A stretch of DNA of 64,000 nt, taken from Callaeas wilsoni. Taxonomy: Eukaryota; Chordata; Aves; Passeriformes; Callaeidae. The stretch is taken from the NCBI GenBank assembly GCA_013398955.1, contig VWPU01012152.1, forward strand, positions 186,001-250,000, in the 5' to 3' direction. The notes under the pieces were generated by a model. It saw only the letters and a list, made by a program, of their open reading frames with translations, was not told the DNA's origin and made no database searches. Below are positions 53,335 through 64,000 of the stretch, one piece after another. The position numbers were made by a program, and so were the translations under genes. Within the stretch, counting starts at the first letter, position 1. Each line of letters opens with the position of its first letter.

Positions 53335-53560
53335 TTAAGGGCAGAGCCTCCTCAGGACTGCAGGAGTGCAGGAGTGCAGGATTGCCTCCTGTGCATTTGC
53401 AGGAGCAGTGTGCAGCGCTGAGCACTGCGGCCCTGCCCCTGCAGCCAGGGCTCCAGCAGCCTGCTCAGGGGGAGCTTTGCTGCTGGGGGGCTGCAGACGG
53501 GGCGCTGCCCCGGCCGGGGCACACGCAGGGGATGTGGGGCACGGCAGAACAGAGTTCACC
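53335..53560. other. GC-rich patch in the last SHISA9 intron
   Basis: A local rise in GC and CpG, with GCAGGAGTGCAGGAGTGCAGG-like short repeats (10-bp period near 53360-53382) and a CCCCGGCCGGGG palindrome near 53508-53519. Reading frames open on both strands simply because the patch is GC-rich. I do not recognise a repeat family, exon or promoter. Confidence 0.5.
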
Positions 53561-56500
53561 GTGTTCTGCAGTGGGGCTCAGCATCTGAAAAAGCCTCCTT
53601 GGTTTTCCTTCAGGTGCCGATTTACCTTATCTAACGTTGACTGAAAAAGCTCTGTTATTCCTGACCACATTTGTTTGTAATAACTGTTCTTAGCATGAGC
53701 ATAATTTAATTTTGTTTTCACACGTCACTGTTGGCATTCTTCTGTGTGCTCTATTTTGTTTTCAGTTTTAATACTTTTTATTGATATTTTTGTTTCTTTC
53801 AGTACACTGCTAGGGATATTTCTTACACATATATCTGAATCAGCTACAGATGAGCTGCAAATACCAGATGTGATAACATAGGAAGTTGTATGAGAACACT
53901 GAGAACCCAATATAGAGTCTGAACATGTAATTAAGATGTGGTTTTAGTGCTGAAATAAACCTGCATTTTTCTGCCTTTCAACTGGCATCATACTAGATTT
54001 ACACTATTATTTCTCAACATGAAGAAAGGCCTAAAGGCTTTTTGAACTGTACTGGTTAAATGGAAAAAAAAGTCCCAGTGATGTAATAGCTACTTTTTTT
54101 GCCTAATTTATTTTTATTTGATCTGTTTCTTAACTGCTTTAATTTAAAAAAAAATTAATAATTGTTCTGGATTGAAGTTGATTTTTTTTCCAAAATAGTT
54201 CTGGCATAAGTTGGTTCTATTAGAGGGTTATGTTTTTCTCCTCTTCTCTCAGGAGGAAAAAACTTTAAAAAACTAAAAACAACCAAACAACAACAAAAAA
54301 GTAATTTCATAGTGATATTTATACACATTGAGTTCTGGATTTTTCTTCTCCTTTTCTCCTTTTCCTGTCTCCCTCTTTTTAGACTTCATGGCATGTGTAT
54401 TATTAAAGTCTTGAGCATGGTTGCCAGAGGTTTCCGAAGCAGAGATGTGTCAAACTGAAAGGACTAGTGTTCCCTGGCCATTCCCAAACTTGCCCTGTCA
54501 GAAGAAAATGAGTTTCTTCAGGATTTCGTGCAGCTTGGGCCAAGTCCAAGGCAGAGCAGAAGTGGTGCCTGCTCTGAGCAGAGCACCAGCGACTGGCAGT
54601 GCAGGGAGATTGGAAATGCAGCTCCCTGCCATGACCAGTTCATGGAGCACGCACCAGACTGCAGCCACAGAGGAGCGTTCAGCTCCTCTCTCCCCTTTTT
54701 CCCGGGAATTGCAATTTTAACCATTGCTGGGGGAAATGAGCAGCAGCAGTGCTGGGCTGCAGCTCTGCCTCCTCCCCTGTGCCAGGGCCCCGGCTGCTTC
54801 CCACAGCAGCGCCTTCCATAGCCTAGAAAGCTTTACAAACTTTCCCACGGCACAAATTACCTGTTGTACTTAATATTTTCCTTAGAATGAGAACAAATTA
54901 TATCTCTGTGGTGATTTCTTTTTTTATGCTGTAGTATCATAACTACTACAGATCAGATTTTTTTTTTCCAGCTTCTCTTTTCCCCTTATCCTTCTTCAAA
55001 TAAGCTGTTAGGGAAGGACTTTTGCAGAAATTAACTGTGCATTACAAATCGTGTTATTGCTCTTCCTCCCTCCATGCCTCAAGCCCTTTGTTATTATAGT
55101 ATGAATGTGTAGGAATAAAGCAATGGTCTCTGTTACTTTCATCTGTACAATTTCTTAAAAACACATTTACTGTCTTTAGAGCCCCCTTTGCAGAACCAAA
55201 ATAGCAGACAGATAATTGCTGCTATTTATACAATATTGTTAACAAAAGATCCATTCCTATCAGTTGTCTTACTATCTTTTTCGTTCATGGGTAATCCTGA
55301 AGAACATTGCACTCTGCTTTTGACATGTACCTGTGTACAAAGCTGAAAAGTCTTAAAACATGATACCACATGTGGAATACATGTATGAAACTCTTCCTGC
55401 AAAAATATTGCCGTATATTACCTACAAAGCTGATAGTCAAGAGGGAAAAATGGATGGAGCACATTAAGAGCAAGCAGTGCAATGCGTAGGCTCCACGGTG
55501 GGAACTGTTAAAAGCCACACTTCAGATTAAATCTAGATTTGAGCTGGGATCCCACAGTGCTGCTCTGCATATGCAAGTATTCACAGTTGTCTTTGTATCT
55601 TTAGGATCAATCTCTACGCTTAAATAATTGACAAAAAAATTTGCATTGCAGAATGAGAAGTATGTTTATATTGCAAAGTAAAATAGTTACAGAGAAGGAT
55701 GTTTAAGAAGGACTGCAAGTGAAAATGCTCAGCATTGTTAGGCTTTGTCATCGCGTGAGCTGAGCCTTGTTTTTATTGGCTCACTTTTATTGCCTGAGCA
55801 TAAAGTTTCACTCATGTCTTCACATCACTTAATGCAAAAAAAATCTCATACATAATTCATCAGCATTTCATAGAAATAGGTTGGAATAACCCATGTTTGA
55901 TTTAGATTTACTTGTTTTCTTCCTGGGGCCACCACTGATCTCAATGGATGGAAATAAACCTGGTTACTGTAAACTCGTTACCTCTGAAGGGTCTACCTTC
56001 AAGGACGAAAGACAAGCAAAAGACAGCAAAATTCCCCATTCTCTAGCAGTCAGCTGGGTTCCTGGTACTCTTATTTTAGATCTCTCCATTATGGCTCATA
56101 AAAATGAGAAAAGAACTTTTGGTTTCATTTTGGTTCATTACCACATAATAAGGATTTTTAAAATCAATTTGTTTCTAGAGAACCAACCTAATTTTCAGTG
56201 AAAGGGTGTGAGTTCTCTATGGTGTATAACTGATGGAATGTGGAGTGGTGTTTATAAGCTGAACTTTTATGAATGATTGGTGAAGATTTAATTTTCACTA
56301 TTTTAATGTGCTGATAACAAAAAAAAGAGGCTTTTTCTCTGTATTGGGAGCATGGGGGCAAAGAATATCAATGTCAAGAACAAGAATTAGGATGCACAAA
56401 TTTAAACTTGCTCTTTTGGCATGAAAAATAGATTAAGATTTAATAAATTCTTATGAATATTCTTCAGCCACTACAAAACCAGGGAGTGGACCAAATTCAG

Positions 56501-57442
56501 AAAAACCAAATTCACTAGGTGTGAGTCCAACCCACAGAACTAAAAGTTTAAAGTTTAAACCTAAACTAAATGCACCTCAAGGTCAGATTTCCTTTCTTTT
56601 GCGAGTTCAGTGTGTTGCTGAAGTCTAAGAAATGAGACAACATAGATGGCAGTGTTTAAGAGAATCCTATTTTGGTGTTAATATTGTTTCCTGTAAAAGA
56701 AGGACTATTTGCAGTTTCCTTCCACCTGCCCATGATGTCACTTCTGCCAAGACCAACACATCCCCAAGGTTCACAAATCTGTCTGTTTGCTAAAGGATGG
56801 AAGGGGCAACGGCTGCTTGGAAGTCTGACTGCTTAGAGCCCAATTCCTCATCCTCACAAAGAATATCCTCCTGTAGATTTTACAGTAAAATGTTGTTTTT
56901 TAAAAGGCTGAAAAAGAATGCCAGCAAAGCACATGATTTAGCTCGAGATACTGAGGCTCTGCACAAATGACATATTTATCATTAAAATATGAGTACTTCA
57001 CTGGAAGAAGAAATGAGTGTTCTGGATGATAAAACAGGAAAATATTTTGATCAAGACTCTCCAAGCATTTTATATTTACCTATGACAGTGTGCCTGTGGG
57101 TATCAGAAGCCAATTGGGTAAATAACAGAGAAAATAATTAAATGATTTAGTGGAAGCAAGAAAAGGTCTTGTAATTTCATCTGCATGCACTGGGCAGGCT
57201 GTGAAATTTGCTGGCTCTCATCAGTAGACATGAGTGAAACAAGTGATGCTCCACTTCCTCTGGCTGGGAAATGGGAAGGCTGAGGGAAGGTGCTGGCAGG
57301 GGATTGGTAAAGCAAGGCTTGCTCCTGAGTGCTGCTTGGCTTTTCTCTTGTGCCTGAAGAAGAAGCAAGGATTAAAGTATGAAAGGCTTCCTTAACAAAT
57401 GAACACTCAAAAGCTTCAAATTCTCCAGCCACACTGGGCTGA

Positions 57443-57490
57443 GTAAATAATAATAGTAATAGTAATAAAGATAATAATAAAAAAAAAAAA
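57443..57490. repeat. (TAA)n microsatellite with poly-A tail
   Basis: An interrupted TAA/TAG run ending in about twelve A. It is in the SHISA9 intron. Confidence 0.88.
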
Positions 57491-58734
57491 GATACCAAGC
57501 TTTTATGTCACACTTCCTTGAGCCAGACCTGTAGTTCCAGTGTTGAGTTGGGCAGATCGCCTAGTCGAGCATTATTTATGACACAGCACATACCTCTGGA
57601 TATATGCAATCATTATCTGAATCACCCTCTGGATATTACAAGTGATGCATTAATCTGTGCTTCCCTGTCAGTCTTTTGTGGTGTTAAATCCAGTGAGATA
57701 CTCCCATGTCCCAGATTTTTTTTTGATCCATCTTTGTGTAACTGCTTATGAAAATGGTAACTGAAAATTTCTTTAGTCTTTGAAAAGAAAGCACAATTCC
57801 TTTTTAAGCCTTCCAAAGAAACATGAATATTTACCTCTCAATGTAACAGTGTGATTGGTATAGGAAAATAAATTAATACAAACATATTGTGTCCAAGAAT
57901 TTTGTAGTTTTGCTTTTTCTAAAAGTGGACTGTATCAACCAGGTGAATGCATGGGCAGGCATGTTGTGTGTTTCCATTTTCCCAATTACAGTGTTTCTTT
58001 CCAGGCCAGAGCACAATGAACTACAGGGAATGGTACAGAATCTCATGGTGAGATAGGAATCAGATTCCTAGGAGGTCATTGTGAAGTCGCTTCTATTCTC
58101 AACAGACAGATCTCATACCAGCACAGAGCTACAGTCATTTCTATGGAAATTGAAGGTCTGATGCTCGGGAGAAGGCAGCAGATTTCCCATCAGACAGGAA
58201 GATGGTTCAAAGATAACAGCCCAGAGCTAACCTTAGGGTGATCTTCCCTTTGGAGCCTTCTGAGTGTGCAGAGGACACAGGAGCAGGTCAGTTTTCTCGT
58301 ATGCTTCTCCTTTCTGGGGCAGTTGTTGCTGGGTGCCTTGGCACACCTGTGACCACACTACCTTCTGCAGGAACCTCACCAGGAGATGTTTATTCTCTGA
58401 GTGTCATATTTGCAGAATCTCACTTTGCAGTTTTGCAACTGCAAGCAGAGATGGATCACTGTCTAATGGTTCCTCTGGGATCAAAGAACTGTGCAGCTTC
58501 AAGAAATGCTGGGAGCTGTAGACTCAGAGATGTGATGGTGGGTCTGCTGCCAATTATATCCTTCTAGCTTCACTGTATCAAATCAATTAGATCTGATTTA
58601 ATCCCACAGGAGACTAACAACTCCCAGCATTAGGGAAAGCATTCTGGGTCTGCGTTTCAGGAAGGAATTCTGCCCATTGTATTTTTATTTCTTCTTTTTT
58701 TTTTTACGATGTCCAGTCAGTTCCTCAAATGTTC

Positions 58735-58747
58735 GTGTGTGTGTGTG
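58735..58747. repeat. Short (GT)n run
   Basis: Six and a half GT units. Confidence 0.85.
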
Positions 58748-61700
58748 AGTGAAAAGGGAAGAAGAAAATTTATGGAAGAAATAGAAAATCATGTTAAACT
58801 GTAGAAATATTTGTATTCTCAGTTTTTACTTGCATGTCTGTGCACTCTCCAGCAGCTGAGTGATTATTTTCCCAGTCCTCCAGGGATTTAGAAGTTTGGT
58901 TTGGGGTATTTTTTAATTTCTGCAAGTAGGTCTAAAGATACTTAGTGACTTTGCACTCCCTGAAACTCAGGAAAGAAAATTAACTGTTACTGAGCCGAGC
59001 ATGCAGAACAGTGTGACTGAATAAATAACTAATAACTCTGGATAAAGAGGCCAGTTTGAGCTCTAGGAAACTCTTAAGCAACAGGATGGACTACAACTCT
59101 TACAGCTTAGTGAGTGGAATTTGAAATTGGATTGTTCGTGCTTTCCAAATGAATGTCCAAATGATGTGCATAAAATTTGTGATGAGCTACCTTTGTATGT
59201 CCTGGGACTTGAATTTCAGGAAGGTGTTCAGCTACAAGATCTCCATCCACTTGTAGCTTTGGGCATGTCAGTATTGCTTAAGTGAGCAATAACCATTTAA
59301 GCATGGAGTAAAAACATGGTTGATGAACTGGAAATAAGAATAATTTATGCAGAAAAAGCTCTTTCTGCACTTTTCACATAAATAATCAAATACTGTAAAA
59401 GCACTGGAGGAAACCAGGATCACGTAGTCTCAGGTGACCAAAAAATTGGGATTTCTAAACACTGTGTGTTTCTTGCCACACAACATTCAATGACCACTTC
59501 TGCTGGGACTGGTCTTGGAGCTCGTTAACCCTTTTCCCTCAGACTGTCTCTCACATTCTGAGGTGGGAAAAATTTGGCACTGTTGAAAAGAGATTCTGTG
59601 GCTTGAAAATGGAAAAATAATGGATGAACAGAGTGTACCTGTTAATAAGTCAGATCAGTCAGCCAGGTAGGCTAGAGATGCTAGGAGGTAAATTTCCTGT
59701 CAGTTTGTTCAGGAAATATGTGTTCTCTGTCTCATTTCCAAGTGGTCCTCTGCCTTCTGCTGATTATTCCCTGGTGGTGTGTGTGCCAAGGTGCAAGGAG
59801 AGTAAAATTCTAGTGCAGTGAGGAAAACAGGAAGCACATCTCAACTCACCAGTACATTGCTGTACTCCAGGCACTCATCTGAGAATATAAAATGGGCACA
59901 GAATGTCCTCACATCATGTGGAGATGTAAATGCCAGCAGGCAGTAAGGGGAAAAGGTGAATTTGGTCAACAGCCATGGTCAGTACTTAAGGAATTCTGGA
60001 AGCTGCAACAAATAAAGGAATTCCTAGCAAGAAATGTGGAACACATACTCTTCCACTGAGTGTAAAAGGGTTTGGTTGCACACTTTGAGCTTGTTCAAGT
60101 AAAAATATTTAGCTTGTTAAATAAAATACATTCACAGCAGCTTTTTCAACTCTGTTCTCCCCTGTAGTGCTGAATCAGACACTGCAATGCACACGTTGCA
60201 CTGCACGCAGGCGTGAACGTCCAACGTCCAACCACACTCTGCTAAGCTCTGTCACTTGGAGTATGAGGTGTAGCTTTAAAATTGCTTCCTAGGGATCAGC
60301 TTGGTCTCACTGCCAAGGTATGGGTCATTCTTACTCAGTAGCACAATGCAAATTAATAGCAAGGGCACTTTTATCTCTTGTTTTCACAAGCACTTGAATC
60401 TTTACTGGCAATTTCTAGAATTTAATGGAAAACCTGAACATGATCAAAACAGAGATTAATGTGACTCTCTACTTTTCCATAAACTGAATTTTCACAGCAG
60501 ACAGTCACTGAGGAACAAGTAGCTTCACTTCTAAAATTAGCCAAATTTTTAGGACATCTGTAGTTCAGAAGAAAGCAGCTGTGTAGAAATTAATTTAATA
60601 CTGCCTCTGGTAAAGCTTCACTTTTTCAGTTATCTAAACTTCTTACCACTTATGGCCACATTCTGATGAGGGATATGAATGTACTATAGCTACAGTTGCT
60701 ACAAAACATTAGAAATGCTTCTTCCTCCAACCCCTTATGAAAGAAAAGGGTTAAGCACAGTGGACTACACCCAAACAATGGGATCATGCAGAATAAGGGG
60801 CACTTAAATGAATATGGTTTGCCTCAAATGCATGGAGAAATATAGAATGCATCCCTTATTAAGTTTCTGTTGTGGCAAATGAATACACCCTCAAGCCACT
60901 ATCAATGAATGCGAGAGGAAATGCACTACACACACTCATTAACCTGCTGTAGGGATCCATAAATACAAGTCTGAATGTTGGCAGGCAAAAAATGCCTTTG
61001 CCCTGTGATATCAGGTCATGGTGAACTCAGTCTATGTCTGGTTGTTCAAAAGACGTTGTCAGGTTAAATTTGTATTGGTGGGCTTGATGTAGGCCAGCTC
61101 CTGTTCCCTGTCAGAGCTCTCCGAAAGCCAACACGAGCCCTGCAGTGTGCAACCTGGAGAGCTGGAGGTCAGCGTGCTCACAGACCTAGGCCTGGCTGGC
61201 ATGATGGAAAAACATCTTTGTGACCTTGGGATGTTCTCAGGAGGTACTCTTGGGAGGAATCGGGGCCTTGAGAGTCTGAAAAGGGTTGAAAACTCATGTA
61301 TTTAGTTCTTGTTCCCTAAGTCCAGACAGAAGGTGTGAATGTGTAACAGTTTCAAAACCTCTCTTGTTTTCTGCTGAGAAGTTTGGATCACAATGCAGCA
61401 CTTTTGTACTTGTGAAAATTCACCTGCATCTAAAACTTGGCTAATGTGGTCTGAGGCCAGTAGATCTGTGGAGGCAAAAAAGAGAAAAGGGATAGGAAGA
61501 ATAGGGGAAAATCATGGGATGATAGTGCAATCCTCCTGGAAGAGAATGTCCCTGGAAATTATGTTTAATTTAGTTTAAGATTCTGAGAGGCATTACACAA
61601 CTTCTGGAGCTGAAGTGCACAATCTTTCAGGGTTGATTTAACAGTATGGTTATAATCTAGCCACTTTAGAAACTTGTACTCAGACACACAAGAAATATCT

Positions 61701-62777
61701 AAGTTCTAATTTCATAATTTTTTTGAAAGGTACATTCAGTGGGCAGATGAAAGAAGTTTCTTAGAGTGTTTTATCTCTCATTTTGTTATACTTAAATACG
61801 TTTCAGCTTTGATGATTGGTTTGACCTAAATTGACATCTGAAAAAAAAGCTCAATATCAGTGCATAAATCTGTGATAATCACTACATCATTACACAGCAG
61901 CACCTTTTGAAGAAGGAATTGTAAAGCTGCTTGGTATTCAAAGGCCAGCAGAAAGCTATTAACTCTTGTTTTTATAAACAGATTTAAAATGCCACTTGTT
62001 GGATACAAAACCAACAAGCTAAAGTAAAACTGAACTATTTGAGATGGGACTTTGATGTACATTTTGTTAGAGGTCTGGTATCCTGAAGTACAGATAAAGG
62101 AATGTCAGTTTGTGATGAAAATTTTTTCTGGCATGGCGAATACTCGATTCTTAAGTCAGAAAGAACAGTCTTAGCTGTTCTGCTTTTTTTCTAGATAAGT
62201 ATCTCTGTCAGGAAATAGGGAGTGTGGCATTACTCTAAATTTAAGGGGAAATGATGTTAACATCCATCTGTGAAAGCTAAGCAAGGGTTAGTGGGAAGAG
62301 CCCCCCCCAGTTCTTAATGTATTATTGTCTAGAAGGGGCTTTCTGTCATCGCAGGGTGTGCAGCAGGTATTTACGGCCCGTGAAAACTATTATAAGCTTA
62401 GACATTCAATGTGAAAATTATTTTGAATTTTTTACTCACTCTTGTCCTTTTCCCTCCCACAACTGTTTCTTTGAGGATGTTCTCTTATTTCCTTAAAATA
62501 GTATTAATCAGGCACAGAAAATAGCCACCACTGGGATCTTTATTAGGAGTTTTATCGTGCACTAATTGTTTGAAGTCATAAGATCTCAGAACATTCCTTC
62601 AGTGACCTACTAATGTACATCTTGCAGGAAATGTGAAAGCTCTTACTTCAGAACTGCGTGAGTGCCTTCTCTTTCTTGAAGTATTTAGCAGGTGTCTAAA
62701 TAATAAGCTGATGTTTTTGTCTCTCATTAGTGTAGAAAGCTATGGGAAATAAACACCACAGTGCATACATAGGGATA

Positions 62778-62830
62778 TTATAGAATACCTCAGGTTGGAA
62801 GGGACGCACAGAGACCATCAAGTTCAGGGC
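62778..62830 (-). mobile_element. CR1 LINE 3' tail fragment inside the SHISA9 intron
   Basis: TTATAGAATACCTCAGGTTG, GAAGGGACGC and GACCATCAAGTTCAGGG on the plus strand match, in reverse complement, an old CR1 3' end. It lies about 360 bases from the splice donor of the penultimate exon and in sense orientation to the gene. Confidence 0.8.
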
Positions 62831-63190
62831 ATAAAGAACAGGAGCTGAACACTGTGTGTACAACACAGGTGAAACTTGCTGAAAAATGTCCTGCAGGGGC
62901 ATGGGATGGTTTTGTGTGCATGTATGAGCTCACTTCCTATGATCACCAGTCCTTGCACGTAGTTTTCTCATCCCTTAATTGCAGTCCTCGTCTTAATTTT
63001 CACTGTGTTTCCAACTAACATGATATTCCATATTAAATTCTACCATGGGGTATTCAGTAGGAAATTCTGTCATTAAACAGTCCAGATGAGCAAGACCTTG
63101 TTTTCAACTTTGAGGCAGAATGTCAGCTGCCAGCAGCAAGAGCAACATGCTGAGCTAAAGGAGAAGTCATGCGTCGCGCTGCTTACTTAC

Positions 63191-63346
63191 CGACTGCCTT
63201 TAGAGACGCGTACTTGTTAAGTTCTTTGCCTGGGGGCTGCTGCTCATATGGGTTTGTGATCTGTCCCAGGCTGGGATATGAATGTTGATGTGCCATCTGA
63301 GGAAGGAGGGGAGATGTTGGCATGACATTATTCATCTGTGGTGGAT
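63191..63346 (-). CDS. SHISA9: SHISA9 (CKAMP44), penultimate coding exon (partial gene)
   Basis: SHISA9 is a type I membrane protein that binds AMPA-type glutamate receptors at synapses and changes their desensitisation and short-term plasticity. This exon encodes 51 whole codons plus two split ones from the cytoplasmic tail. It is rich in Pro, Gln and Tyr: it starts near DPPQMNNV, has NPYEQQPPGKEL in the middle and ends with LNKYASLKAV. On the minus strand the acceptor is a pyrimidine-rich tract ending TTAATACAG just before the exon, and the donor is GTCG followed by GTAAGTAAGC, close to consensus. The length of 156 bases is divisible by three. It starts and ends in phase 1, so its last G joins CC of the terminal exon to make an Ala codon. 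The start codon, signal peptide, cysteine-rich Shisa domain and membrane segment are outside the window. I assign SHISA9 rather than SHISA6 because, as I recall the families, the block before and after KYASLKAV is SHISA9-like, whereas SHISA6 has a different sequence there. No alignment was run. Confidence 0.9.
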
Positions 63347-64000
63347 CTGTATTAAAGAAAATCGACAAGCATTAAGTAAAAAGTAAATTAGTCTTAAGGT
63401 CTTCACGTCGTTATTGAGCACAGATTAGGCAGAATATGCCCTCAGATTTAATGCAACAAAATAGTGGTTATTACAAAGTGGGAGTTTGAGTACAGCAGAC
63501 CTGTACTTCAAACAGTTAATGGCATGATTAAAAGCTGACAAGTGATTGTGGCAACACACAATAACTTTTGTATAAAAAGATCTTTGAACTAAAAAATAGG
63601 TTTTCAAAACAATTGAACACCGACAATACTGAATTTGCTGCAGCATTAAGATACAAAGCTAAACATGGAGTTTGTTCCAAGTTAGGCTGAATACAGGGCA
63701 GCGGAGTCTCTCTGTGCAGTAAAAGAGCCAGACTCATTTAAATTGGCTCAGACTGCTGCACATTCACAGTTACACTGCTTTTAAAACCAGGAGCAGCTTG
63801 GTTATTTGCACAGCGTTATGTTGAGTTCTGAAAACAAGCATCACAGTGTCAAATGTGCTTTTTTGCCTCATGACTATCATTAGGTGATTTCTTCAAAGCA
63901 CACACTTCGTCCTTATGTTTTCTCCTCTCCCCTGACTGTGAGTATTGTAATATCATAACAAGATCATGTTTTCTGTAGCAGTCATACCTAAAAACAGGAG
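63347..64000 (-). other. Part of the upstream SHISA9 intron
   Basis: This lies directly 5' of the penultimate exon on the minus strand and must be intron, because the exon has a clear acceptor at its edge. The preceding exon should end with one base of the codon that begins DPPQ, and it is not in the window. I see no repeat or other feature here. Confidence 0.8.

Larger units (their letters stand above)
45552..63190 (-). other. Last intron of SHISA9 (17.6 kb)
   Basis: This is the sequence between the two coding exons, with GTAAGT at its 5' end and AG at its 3' end on the minus strand. I see no further exon supported by both reading frame and splice signals. It holds one CR1 scrap (62778-62830), a TAA-rich microsatellite (57443-57490), a short GT run (58735-58747), GC-richer patches at about 53335-53560 and 54530-54820, and otherwise AT-rich unique-looking sequence. 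The stretch around 47.3-48.1 kb is evenly AT-rich and free of recognisable repeats, so it could contain conserved regulatory sequence. That cannot be shown from one genome. Confidence 0.85.

Noticed and set aside
53244..53644. Overlapping frames on both strands at the GC-rich intronic patch
   Set aside because: Simultaneous opening on both strands reflects low stop-codon density in GC-rich DNA. No splice signals or family match.
1..64000. CRISPR arrays, bacterial operons, insertion sequences, tRNA or rRNA genes
   Set aside because: No regularly spaced repeats, no ribosome-binding or operon layout and no tRNA- or rRNA-like sequence was seen. The window is vertebrate nuclear DNA.

Overview
This is a vertebrate nuclear window, almost certainly from a bird and probably a songbird. 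It is AT-rich and almost gene-free. It carries several copies with the characteristic 3' end of the avian LINE CR1, and one LTR-like repeat of a kind I associate with passerine genomes. Nothing in it looks bacterial, phage or plasmid-like. The species call rests on repeat content and on the gene described next, not on any search.

The only gene I can support is the 3' part of SHISA9 (also called CKAMP44), an AMPA-receptor auxiliary subunit, on the minus strand. Two coding exons are visible. One is an internal exon of 156 bases at 63191-63346. The other is the terminal coding exon at 45184-45551, which ends in the PDZ ligand EVTV and a TGA stop. Both have good splice signals and compatible phases, and together they encode about the last 173 residues of the cytoplasmic tail. 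They are separated by an intron of 17,639 bases. The signal peptide, cysteine-rich domain, transmembrane segment and promoter lie beyond the right edge of the window.

Positions 63347-64000 are the next upstream intron. Positions 45552-63190 are the last intron, which holds a CR1 scrap, simple repeats and two GC-richer patches. Below 45184 comes the 3' UTR, whose end I cannot fix, and then more than 40 kb with no coding sequence that I can support. That stretch holds degenerate CR1 copies (about 8.06, 21.4, 33.7, 34.1, 39.3 and 42.7 kb), an LTR-like element (about 20.8-21.1 kb), a recent 102-bp tandem duplication (0.36-0.56 kb), smaller tandem repeats and many A/C-rich or T/G-rich low-complexity tracts. 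A gene desert downstream of SHISA9 fits the known vertebrate arrangement.

The other open reading frames are short, lack recognisable domains and look like chance. I did not find a previously undescribed biological system here.
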